Assembly (NCBI RefSeq): GCF_013623905.1
Contig: NZ_JABKDD010000005.1
Location: 62,001-126,000 of the forward strand
Direction: 5' to 3'
DNA length: 64,000 nt
Origin: Brevibacterium sediminis
GTDB taxonomy: Bacteria; Actinomycetota; Actinomycetes; Actinomycetales; Brevibacteriaceae
The notes beneath the pieces were generated by a model. It worked only from the letters and a program-made list of their open reading frames with translations. It did no database searches and had not been told where the DNA came from. Positions 34,382 to 41,875 of this stretch are shown piece after piece. How positions within the stretch are numbered: the first letter of the stretch is position 1; each line of letters starts with the position of its first letter. Both the position numbers and the translations under genes were made by a program.

Positions 34382-34451
34382 GGAATCAGCCTACTTCACT
34401 GCGTGGCGCCGACGAGGGCACAGCTGCACACGAGGTTCGCTGCCCGAAAAT

Positions 34452-34500
34452 AGGTCGCAACCGGACAATTCTCGCGCTTGAAAGTATCCGATTGCGACCT
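34452..34500. repeat. Palindromic repeat family B, copy 2
   Basis: This 49-bp element has arms AGGTCGCAACCGGA and TCCGATTGCGACCT, 37 of 49 bases identical to the copy at 30796. One substitution pair keeps pairing (A:T there, G:C here). A partial third arm CCGTTTGCGACC follows at about 34522-34533. It lies between TauE and LacI. Confidence 0.82.
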
Positions 34501-34561
34501 AGGTTTGCAGCCCAAGATTCCGTTTGCGACCACTCTTCGCCGCACCTGGCACTCGCCGCCC

Positions 34562-35272
34562 TCACGCCTGAACGATGACGATGATGCCGGAGACGATCGC
34601 AAAGCCGAGGACGATATAGCGCAGCACCGGCCCGTCGAGGCGGTGGTGGACATATCGGGAGAGGAACGAACCGACCACGACGAACGGCAGCATCCACGCG
34701 GTCGTGACCATCGTGTCCGCCGAGACCTGCCCGCTGAAGGCGAGCACGATGAGGGAGATGATCTCTCCGACGAGGAAGCACACCGCCACCGTCGAGCGCA
34801 GCTCCGGGCCGGGACTGTGCTGATAGGCCAGCGCGTAGGGCGGGCCGCCGATGCCCGTCGAGGTCTCCGTGACTCCGGTGACGAGCCCGACCGTCGCGAG
34901 CACCGGCTTGTTCGGCGTGAACTTCGGTGCCAGCAGCGCGACGACCGCGGCGATGAGCGTCGACCAGCCGATGAGCAGCGCGAGCTGGTGCAGGTTGACG
35001 ATGACGAGGATCCACAGACCCGCGAATGTGCCGGCGAACCGACCGACGCTGATCCATTTCACACCGGTCCAGTCGATATTCTCCCGCTCGCGCGCGGCGA
35101 TGTAGAGATTGAGCGGAATCATCAGCACGAGCAGCATCACCGGAATGAGGCTCGGGTCGATGAACGTCACGACGGGCGCCAGGATCATCGCAAACCCCAT
35201 CCCTGTCGATCCCTGCACGAACGCAGAGATGAGGACGACCGCGGCGATGATCGCAAAGGCGAGCATCGACAT
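34562..35272 (-). CDS. TauE/SafE-family membrane permease
   Basis: The protein has 236 residues and seven or eight helices. The family marks are the N-terminal SAFVQGSTGMGFAMILAPVV and its second-half echo GLVTGVTETSTGIGGPPYALAY. TauE/SafE proteins export or import small anions such as sulfite, sulfoacetate and related organic acids. The ATG overlaps the amidohydrolase stop, so the two are translated together. In this setting it may export an acid end-product of the amidohydrolase pathway. The substrate is not known. Confidence 0.88.
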   Translation of the reverse strand: MSMLAFAIIAAVVLISAFVQGSTGMGFAMILAPVVTFIDPSLIPVMLLVLMIPLNLYIAARERENIDWTGVKWISVGRFAGTFAGLWILVIVNLHQLALLIGWSTLIAAVVALLAPKFTPNKPVLATVGLVTGVTETSTGIGGPPYALAYQHSPGPELRSTVAVCFLVGEIISLIVLAFSGQVSADTMVTTAWMLPFVVVGSFLSRYVHHRLDGPVLRYIVLGFAIVSGIIVIVQA

Positions 35273-36888
35273 CAGAAGTCATCCCTCGCCGAGGTGGGGC
35301 CGCTGTTCCGCGGTGCGTTCGCCGAGGTGGGGCTGCCGTTCCACGGTGCGTTCACCGAGGCGGTCCCACCGTTCCACGGCGTGTTGGCCGGGGCGGTCCC
35401 GTGCTCGGCCATCCACCGTGCCCGGTGGTCGGCCGCGTTCGGGTCGATGCGGGTGATCGGGGAGTTCTCCACCACCCGTCGGGAGACGTCTTTCGCACGC
35501 TCGAGGAATTCGCGGCCGTCCCAGTCGACGGGCCAACCGTGTTCGAGGCGCAGCATGCCGTCGACGATGACCGCTTCGATCTGGTCGCGGTTGGCCAGGC
35601 GGACGAGTTCCCACGGCACATCCCAGGAGGGCACGAATTCCGGAGTGTCGATGTTGAGCACGAGCAGGTCGGCACGGGCACCGGGGGAGATCTCTCCGAT
35701 CTGACCGCCGAGTCCGACGGCGTCGGCACCGCCGCGCAGGCCCTGTTCGAGCCAGGTCCAGCCTCCGCCGGCAGAGGAGTCGATGACGTCCATTCCGCCG
35801 GTGAGTCGCTGCGCGGTCTCGGCGGCGTCGAGGAGGCGGAAGGCATCCGAGCGGGTACCGTCGGTGCCGAGTCCGATGCGCATTCCGAGTTCGTGCATGA
35901 GCAGTGCGGGCGCCACGGCATTGCCCTTCCAGGAGCTAGCGACCGGGTTGTAGGCGATTGCGCCGCCGGAGTCACGGAGCAGTCGGATCTCCCGCGGGGT
36001 CAGGAGAGTGGCGTGTGCGGCAAGCAGTTCGGGACCCAGCGCACCGAGGCGGGCCAGTCGTTCGAGCGGACGCTCACCGCCGGAGATGAGGGAGCGCTCG
36101 ACGGCAACGATGTGCTCGTTGAGGTGGGTCTGAAAGGGCACACCGGCTTCCCGGGCAAGGCGTGTGATCGCCACGAGCGCCTCGTCCGACGCCACCTCGG
36201 GGATGGACACGGCCAGGGACGGGTGGACCATGGACTCGGCGTCCCACCTGCTCAGATGGCGTTCTGCGGCGGCGACCACCTCGGCGACGGTCGAGGTGCG
36301 CACTCCCCCGCCGAGGTCGTTGCAGATGACCCCGAGCACGCAGCGCAGGCCGACCTCGGTGGTGACGTCGGAGATCGCGGAGACGTCGACGCTCGAGCGG
36401 GTGCCGGCGTCGGTGACGGTGGTGAAGCCGCCGCGCAGGGATTCCCAGGCGGCCAGGCGGGTGGCGACGTCGATGGCCTCGGCGTCCATGTTCGACTCCA
36501 TGGGCACCCAGACGCGCTGGAAGATCTCCGAGGGTTCGCCGAAGACGAGGGACTTGCCGAAGGTCTGGGTGAGGTGGTGGTGGGCGTCGATGAAGCCGGG
36601 CATGAGCAGGCGTCCGGGCAGATCGATGCGGACAGGTTCGGCGGGCGTCCGGTCGGCACTCGGACTCGGGTCCGCGGGATTCGCGGTGGCACCGGGAATC
36701 GGGTCGGCGGCGTTCGCGTCGGTCAGCAGCGATCGGGCCTGGGCGTCCACCTCGGCGAGGGGGCCGACAGCGAGGATCCGGCCGTCGTCTACGAGCACCG
36801 CGTGGCCGGTCTGCGCGCCTTCGGGAAGGAGGACCTTCTCCGGGACGAGCAGTGTCGGGGCTTGGTGGAGGCTGCGCAGCTGAGTCAT
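35272..36888 (-). CDS. Amidohydrolase (8-oxoguanine/cytosine-deaminase-like), repeat-bearing tail
   Basis: The protein has 538 residues, long for the family. Residues to about 470 form a metal-dependent TIM barrel: GFIDAHHHLTQTFGKS (metal site), the central QTHLNEH and AAHATLL, and RIGLGTDGTRSDAFRLL. This resembles chlorohydrolase, guanine-type and 8-oxoguanine deaminases. The tail has three to four copies of an 11-residue unit, NAPWNGSPTSA-like (DNA repeat 35288-35400). It leads an operon with TauE and LacI and has a LacI-type palindrome 28 bp upstream. It probably deaminates a purine brought in by the NCS2 permease at 31669. Substrate identity is uncertain. Confidence 0.85.
   Translation of the reverse strand: MTQLRSLHQAPTLLVPEKVLLPEGAQTGHAVLVDDGRILAVGPLAEVDAQARSLLTDANAADPIPGATANPADPSPSADRTPAEPVRIDLPGRLLMPGFIDAHHHLTQTFGKSLVFGEPSEIFQRVWVPMESNMDAEAIDVATRLAAWESLRGGFTTVTDAGTRSSVDVSAISDVTTEVGLRCVLGVICNDLGGGVRTSTVAEVVAAAERHLSRWDAESMVHPSLAVSIPEVASDEALVAITRLAREAGVPFQTHLNEHIVAVERSLISGGERPLERLARLGALGPELLAAHATLLTPREIRLLRDSGGAIAYNPVASSWKGNAVAPALLMHELGMRIGLGTDGTRSDAFRLLDAAETAQRLTGGMDVIDSSAGGGWTWLEQGLRGGADAVGLGGQIGEISPGARADLLVLNIDTPEFVPSWDVPWELVRLANRDQIEAVIVDGMLRLEHGWPVDWDGREFLERAKDVSRRVVENSPITRIDPNAADHRARWMAEHGTAPANTPWNGGTASVNAPWNGSPTSANAPRNSGPTSARDDF
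35288..35400 (-). repeat. 33-bp tandem repeat in the amidohydrolase tail
   Basis: Units start at 35288, 35321 and 35354, with a partial unit from 35387. Each begins with GCCGAGG or a close variant and codes for 11 residues. Copy number may vary between strains. Confidence 0.82.
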
Positions 36889-36915
36889 CTGTTCCTTCGG
36901 GCTTCGAGGGCAGAA

Positions 36916-36929
36916 CCAAATCGATTTGG
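36916..36929. promoter_or_regulatory. LacI-type operator before the amidohydrolase operon
   Basis: CCAAATCGATTTGG is a perfect 14-bp palindrome centred on CG, 28 bp upstream of the start codon at 36888. It matches the site before the NCS2 permease except for one base. Confidence 0.8.
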
Positions 36930-37004
36930 CTACGTTCAGTCTACGGTTGTCGGGCGTACCGGGTCAACGATTTTCCGGGGCCGATCGCCGATTAGAATGA
37001 GGGG

Positions 37005-38177
37005 ATGACGACCTTGCCGCTCACCTCCGCCTCGGCGGATCATGGGCACCTGCCCTGCGGGTATTTCGAGCGCGGGGAGTGCCGTTCCTGCGCGCTCATC
37101 GAAACACACTACGGGCAGCAGATCACCGACAAGGAAGCTTGGTGCCAGGAAATCCTCGCCGAGGCTGCTCCGCGGGTGTGGCTGCCGACCTTCGCCGGTG
37201 GGGCCCGGGACTTCAGGAATCGGGCGAAGCTCGCCGTCGGTGGGTCAGCCGGGAATGTCACCTTGGGCATCCTCGATCAGGAGTTCCACGGTGTCGATCT
37301 GCGTGACTGCGGGATTCAGGCCCCGGCGATCCGGGCGGTGCTCCCAGTGCTTGCGGACTTCCTCGATGCCACCGGACTCGAGCCTTATGATGTTGCTGCT
37401 CGCCGCGGGGAGTTGAAGTTCGTCCATGTCACGGCGGCACCGTCGGGTGAGCTGATGATTCGTTTCGTCGTCCGCACTCAGCATGGGCTGGACGTGCTGC
37501 GATCGCGGAAGGGTCGGCTCTTCGAAGTCATCCCCAATGCGTCCGTGGTGTCGGTGAATCTGCTGCCCGAGCACAAGGCCGTGCTCGAGGGCAGCCGCGA
37601 AGAGATGCTGCGCGGCGAATCGCTGCGGATGAACCTCGATCGGGTCGATCTCCATCTGCGGCCGCAGTCCTTCTTCCAGACGAATACCACTGTCGCCATC
37701 GGGCTCTACAACCAAGTGGCCGAGTGGGTGGACGCTGTCGAGGCTTCGAGCCTGTGGGATCTGTACTGCGGCGTCGGAGGGTTCGCGCTCTACTGCGCTT
37801 CCCCTGCGCGACGGGTCACCGGGGTCGAGGTCAGCGAACAGGCGATCGAGTCGGCGAAGGTCAGCGCCGCCGAACTCGGCATCGAAGCTCGGTTCCTCGC
37901 CGGCGATGCCACGGAGTTCGCCGAGGAGAACCTGAGCACGGACGAACGGCCGGACTGCGTGATCGTCAATCCGCCTCGGCGGGGGATTGGTGCACGACTG
38001 TCGGCAGCGTTGGAGAACTCCGGTGTCGAGCACATCGTCTACTCGAGCTGCAATCCCGTATCGCTGGCAAAGGATCTCGCGCGGATGCCTGCCTATGAGG
38101 TGGCTCAGGCGCGGATCTTCGACATGTTCCCGCACACGAAGCACCTCGAGGTCGCGGTCCTCCTCCAGCGGCGGTGA
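37005..38177 (+). CDS. rlmC: 23S rRNA (uracil-C5)-methyltransferase, RlmC type
   Basis: The protein has 390 residues. The iron-sulfur cysteines of RlmC/RumB are near the start: C18, C26 and C29 in PCGYFERGECRSCALIE, with a fourth at about 102 in LRDCGIQ. The SAM-binding LWDLYCGVGGFALYC and the catalytic YSSCNPVSLAKDL follow. It methylates U747 (or an equivalent base) of 23S rRNA in the cytoplasm. The ATG at 37005 lies 16 bp after a TAGAAT -10-like element. It is divergent from the amidohydrolase operon. A role in drug response is not implied. Confidence 0.91.
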   Translation: MTTLPLTSASADHGHLPCGYFERGECRSCALIETHYGQQITDKEAWCQEILAEAAPRVWLPTFAGGARDFRNRAKLAVGGSAGNVTLGILDQEFHGVDLRDCGIQAPAIRAVLPVLADFLDATGLEPYDVAARRGELKFVHVTAAPSGELMIRFVVRTQHGLDVLRSRKGRLFEVIPNASVVSVNLLPEHKAVLEGSREEMLRGESLRMNLDRVDLHLRPQSFFQTNTTVAIGLYNQVAEWVDAVEASSLWDLYCGVGGFALYCASPARRVTGVEVSEQAIESAKVSAAELGIEARFLAGDATEFAEENLSTDERPDCVIVNPPRRGIGARLSAALENSGVEHIVYSSCNPVSLAKDLARMPAYEVAQARIFDMFPHTKHLEVAVLLQRR

Positions 38178-38564
38178 ACAACCGCGTGCCCGCGCCGATC
38201 GCTCGGGTTACCGCCGACCGCTCGCCTTGACTCAGTCTGCACTCGCCCACCGCTCGACATACCGCCTGGCGCGCGCCGCATAACTCGGTACAGCGACGGT
38301 AACTCGAGCGGTCGGCGACGTCGGGCGCTCGCGAAAGCTGTTCCGCTTCGACCCCTGGGGTTGTATGCTCGGTGGCGATGACCGGACAGGCGAACAGCCG
38401 CTCACGGATCGGTAACCCGGTCGACAGTTGAGCCGCAGAGGTCACGAGCGCTCTGCTCGCGGCCCTCCCCATGACGAAGCCATTTTCCCAATTGTCAGTT
38501 CTCCCTGCCCGAAAACGTTCTCGGGCGATCAGCGAACCACCACTCATTCGAAAAGGACTTCATC
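38178..38564. other. Intergenic region with an expanded family C repeat
   Basis: These 387 bp hold no credible gene. Positions 38193-38317 are repeat family C copy 1. The rest carries a weak TATGCT -10-like element near 38366 and an AAAAGGA ribosome site for the VOC gene. Confidence 0.65.
38193..38317. repeat. Palindromic repeat family C, copy 1 (expanded)
   Basis: Outer arms CGCCGATCGCTCGGGTTACCG (38193-38213) and CGGTAACTCGAGCGGTCGGCG (38297-38317) pair almost fully. The middle holds an extra partial copy of the left half (CCGACCGCTCGCC..., CCACCGCTCG), so this copy is 125 bp instead of 73. Confidence 0.78.
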
Positions 38565-38945
38565 ATGTCAGCAACCTTCAACCACACCATCATCGCCGCA
38601 GCGGATCCGGCCGCCTCGGCGCAGTTCTATGTCGATATCCTCGAGGCCGAACACACCGAATCCTGGGGACCGTTCGCCAACATCATGCTCTCCGACGGAG
38701 TCATGCTCCAATTCGCCACTCCCCCACCGGGATATGACATTCTGCCCGTGCACATGGCCTTCCTCTGCACTGACGACCATTTCGACCGAGCCGTTGACCT
38801 GCTCAAACAGCGCGGCCTCGATTTCTGGGCAGACCCACAGCGCACTCGCCCGCAGGAGACGAACACCGAACACGGGGGTCGCGGAGTGTATTTCCTCGAC
38901 CCGTCGGGAATGTATCTCGAGCTCATCACTCGCCCCTACCTCTGA
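38565..38945 (+). CDS. VOC family protein
   Basis: The protein has 126 residues. Two VOC units are seen, starting FNHTIIAAADPAASAQFYVDILEAEHTESWG and ending GRGVYFLDPSGMYLELITRPY. The pattern fits small glyoxalase-fold dioxygenases or binding proteins. AAAAGGA lies before the ATG. It is flanked on both sides by family C repeats. The substrate is unknown. Confidence 0.87.
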   Translation: MSATFNHTIIAAADPAASAQFYVDILEAEHTESWGPFANIMLSDGVMLQFATPPPGYDILPVHMAFLCTDDHFDRAVDLLKQRGLDFWADPQRTRPQETNTEHGGRGVYFLDPSGMYLELITRPYL

Positions 38946-38960
38946 CTGCCCCTGACACTC

Positions 38961-39033
38961 ACCGACCGCTCGAGTCAGCGCCCACCGCTCGCCGCATAGC
39001 TCGGTCCAGCGACGGCAACATGAGCGGTCGCCG
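38961..39033. repeat. Palindromic repeat family C, copy 2
   Basis: This 73-bp unit runs from ACCGACCGCTC to GAGCGGTCGCCG, with the same internal CCACCGCTC and CGACGGCAAC blocks as copy 3. It starts 15 bp past the VOC stop. Confidence 0.82.
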
Positions 39034-39251
39034 TGACCCAGCAGCGTCAATGCTCCACCGCGAGAAGACTCACACTCTGCCGTTTCTGCCCTCACACATG
39101 CGGTGATTCGGCGACGAGCGCATAGACTCGTCAGTCGCACGGCCCCACGAACGACCCAGTTCGCGGGGCCTGTTGTGTAATCTGCCGATCCCGACCGACC
39201 CGACGATCGCTCATGCCTGCCGCCGAGGCGGCCACGAGCGCGGAGACCACG

Positions 39252-40985
39252 ATGACGATGCTGAACTCACCCTCCCCCGAACCCGCCAGCAGCACTGCAG
39301 GCGGTTCCGACCGCTCCACGGCGTCCACCTCCTCGGGCGGGTCGGACGACCCTCCCCCTGCCCCCGGGGCCGGCCCTGCCGCCGGAACCGGACCCGAGGC
39401 AGGGACAGAGTCCGAGGCTGCTCCGGGCACCACACAGATGGCATCCGTCGCGGCCCCACGCTCCAACCGGGTCGGGACAGTCTTCATATGCTCGGTCATC
39501 GCCGTCATCGCCTTCATGGTGTGGGCAACGATCGCCCCCGATGCCCTGTCGGACATCATGACGCGGGCGATGACGACGGTGTCCACCGGATTCGGCTGGA
39601 TCTATCTCGTCGTTCCCTTCGCCGCGATCGCGATGCTCGTGTGGTTCGCAGCCAGCCGCTTCGGTCGCCTCCGCCTCGGCTCATCCGATTCCCGCCCCGA
39701 ATACCGCACGATCACCTGGCTGGCGATGATCCTCGCTGCCGTGATGGGGATCGGCCTGGTCAGCTACGGAGTGGCCGAGCCGATGTCCCACTTCATGACC
39801 CCGCCCCACGGACTGGCGGAACCGGAGACCATGGACGCGGCAATTCGCGCGATGCAGTTCTCCTACCTCGACTGGGGCTTCCAAGCCTGGGCGATTTTCG
39901 GCGTCTTCGGACTGGCCATCGGCTATTCCACCCACCGAAAGGGCCGGCCAGCACTCGTGTCCACGATGCTGCGCCCCGTCCTCGGCCGCTTCGTTGACGG
40001 CTGGGTCGGCAGCTGCATCGACATCCTCACCATCATCGCCACGCTCTTCGGCACGACGACGTCCCTGGGACTCGGTGCCTCGCAGATCGGCGAAGGCCTC
40101 AACACCGTCCTCGGCATCGACTCCACCATCATCGGCCAGATCATCGTCATCACCGTGCTCACCCTCCTCTTCACCGGTTCGGCACTGACCGGAGTGAGCC
40201 GCGGCATCAAGTACATCTCCCAGATCACGCTGACCATGGCGACCCTGCTCGGGCTCTTCGTCTTCATCACCGGACCCAGCGGTTTCGTCTCCAACCTGTT
40301 CGTCCGCTCCATCGGCGCCTTCGCCGGAGACTTCGTCGAGCTCAGCTTCATGACCCCGACCAGTGCCGAGGACAGCGAATGGATGCTCGGCTGGACTTAT
40401 TTCATGATGGCGTGGTGGCTGTCCTGGAGCGCCTTCGTCGGCATCTTCCTGGCCAAGATCTCGAAGGGCCGCACCATCCGGGAGTTCGTCGCCGGCGTCC
40501 TGCTCGTGCCCAGCGCCGTGTTCTTCATCTGGTTCACCGTCATGGGCGGTTCGGCGATCAAGTTCGACATCGATGGGGCCAGGATCGGTGAGGCCACTCA
40601 GAACAACCTCGACACCGCTTTCTTCAGCCTCCTCGACCAGCTGCCGCTGTCCATGCTCGCTTCGGTCTTCACGATCGTCATGGTCATCCTGTTCTTCGTC
40701 TCCTCCGCGGACTCGAACACCTTCGTCCTCAGCTCGCTGTCCTCACAGGGATCCTTCGCGCCCCGGCGTCCGGTGATCGCGACCTGGGGGTTCCTCACCG
40801 GCGGCTGCGCGGTGGTCCTGCTCCTCGTGGGCGGACTGCAGGCCCTGCAGCAGGCGGCGATGCTCTCGGCGGTGCCGTTCACCGTCATCGTGGTCGTCCT
40901 CGGCATCGCCCTGATAAAGGAACTGCGCAGCGATCACCAGATCGTCGAGGAGGTCGCGCGCGAGCGACGAGTGCTCGGACTCTGA
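39252..40985 (+). CDS. BCCT-family betaine/carnitine/choline transporter
   Basis: The protein has 577 residues. A long alanine/proline-rich head (about 65 residues) precedes twelve helices with BCCT marks: TWLAMILAAVMGIGLVSYGVAEPMSHF, the tryptophan box WTYFMMAWWLSWSAFVGIFLAKISKGRTIREF and FVSSADSNTFVLSSL. The C-terminus is short, unlike the carrier at 18180, so the two differ in regulation. It imports a quaternary amine with H+ or Na+. The ATG at 39252 has GGAGA upstream; the ATG at 39213 has none. It ends at repeat C copy 3, tail to tail with the hut operon. Confidence 0.89.
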   Translation: MTMLNSPSPEPASSTAGGSDRSTASTSSGGSDDPPPAPGAGPAAGTGPEAGTESEAAPGTTQMASVAAPRSNRVGTVFICSVIAVIAFMVWATIAPDALSDIMTRAMTTVSTGFGWIYLVVPFAAIAMLVWFAASRFGRLRLGSSDSRPEYRTITWLAMILAAVMGIGLVSYGVAEPMSHFMTPPHGLAEPETMDAAIRAMQFSYLDWGFQAWAIFGVFGLAIGYSTHRKGRPALVSTMLRPVLGRFVDGWVGSCIDILTIIATLFGTTTSLGLGASQIGEGLNTVLGIDSTIIGQIIVITVLTLLFTGSALTGVSRGIKYISQITLTMATLLGLFVFITGPSGFVSNLFVRSIGAFAGDFVELSFMTPTSAEDSEWMLGWTYFMMAWWLSWSAFVGIFLAKISKGRTIREFVAGVLLVPSAVFFIWFTVMGGSAIKFDIDGARIGEATQNNLDTAFFSLLDQLPLSMLASVFTIVMVILFFVSSADSNTFVLSSLSSQGSFAPRRPVIATWGFLTGGCAVVLLLVGGLQALQQAAMLSAVPFTVIVVVLGIALIKELRSDHQIVEEVARERRVLGL

Positions 40986-41001
40986 CGCTCGATCCGATCA
41001 C

Positions 41002-41074
41002 ACCGACCGCTCACGTTACCGTCCACCGCTCACCGCATAACTCAGTACAGCGACGGCAACGCGAGCGGTCGGCG
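41002..41074. repeat. Palindromic repeat family C, copy 3
   Basis: This 73-bp unit runs from ACCGACCGCTCACGTTACCG to CGACGGCAACGCGAGCGGTC plus GGCG. Its outer 20 bp pair with few mismatches. It lies between the convergent BCCT and IclR genes, where a hairpin could stop transcription from both sides. Confidence 0.85.
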
Positions 41075-41128
41075 AGGATTGTCAGCTCCGGCAGCCCAAG
41101 GAGGTGGCGTGACCAGAACTGAGCACCG

Positions 41129-41872
41129 TCACCGCAGCTTGGCGGTCACCTCGGCGGCGGCAGCCTTGACCCGGTCGACCACAGGACCGGTGTCCTCGGG
41201 CAGGGTCTCGGTGACGAAGGAGAGGCCGATTGCCGCGATCGGGCGACCCAGCACATCGAACACCGGTGCCGCGAGCGTCGAGATCCCCGGCGTGACTTCG
41301 CCGTGTTCGATCGCGCTGCCGGTCCGTCGTTCCTGGGCGAGCACGGCGTTGAGCGCCTTCACCGAGGTCGGGCCCTTGCCCGTGCGCGTGACGAACTCGG
41401 TTTCGGACTGCAGCATCGCCAGCACCTCGGACTTCGGCAGCTGGGCGAGGATCGCCCGGCCGGTCGCCGTGAGGTAGCTCGGCATGCGCACCCCGGTGGC
41501 GGTGATGACCGCGACGGATTTGAGCGACTGCTCCTTGAGCACGTACTCCGTCTCCCAGCCGCGGATGACCGCCAGCTGCGCGGTCGTAGCGGTATCCTCG
41601 GCGAGCTGACGGACGATCGGCTGCGCCAACCGCTGCAGGGGATTCGTCCGCAGGTAGGACGCCCCGAGCTCGTGCACACCGGCTCCGAGCACATACCCGG
41701 ATTCGGTGCGCGCCACGAGCCCGAGCTCCTCGAGCACGGCGAGGATGTCATATGCGCTCGACCGCGGAATCTCCAGCGACCTGACCAGAGCACCGGCCGT
41801 GATCGACCGATTCGACGAGGCCATATGCCGCAGGATCGCGATCGCCCGCCGCAGTGCCGGAACCTCAGCCAC
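41129..41872 (-). CDS. IclR-family regulator, likely of the hut genes
   Basis: The protein has 247 residues. The winged helix at about residues 5-62 contains LRRAIAILRHMASSNRSITAGALVRSLEIPRSSAYDILAVLEELGLV, and an IclR effector domain follows with AVITATGVRMPSYLTATGRAILAQLP. The start is GTG 41872, only 3 bp after the hutF stop, so it is the last gene of the hut operon. A 16-bp palindrome GTCCGATATTTCGGAC recurs at hutI, hutU and the NCS1 permease and is its most likely target. A hut regulator of the HutC (GntR) type is absent here. The effector is probably urocanate or histidine. Confidence 0.87.
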   Translation of the reverse strand: MAEVPALRRAIAILRHMASSNRSITAGALVRSLEIPRSSAYDILAVLEELGLVARTESGYVLGAGVHELGASYLRTNPLQRLAQPIVRQLAEDTATTAQLAVIRGWETEYVLKEQSLKSVAVITATGVRMPSYLTATGRAILAQLPKSEVLAMLQSETEFVTRTGKGPTSVKALNAVLAQERRTGSAIEHGEVTPGISTLAAPVFDVLGRPIAAIGLSFVTETLPEDTGPVVDRVKAAAAEVTAKLR

Positions 41873-41875
41873 GAC

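Noticed and set aside
35401..37008. A 535-codon plus-strand open frame
   Set aside because: It is antisense to the amidohydrolase and runs through its promoter and operator into rlmC.
38193..41074. A CRISPR array made of the family C repeats
   Set aside because: There are only three copies, separated by whole genes, with long palindromic bodies and no regular spacers or cas genes.
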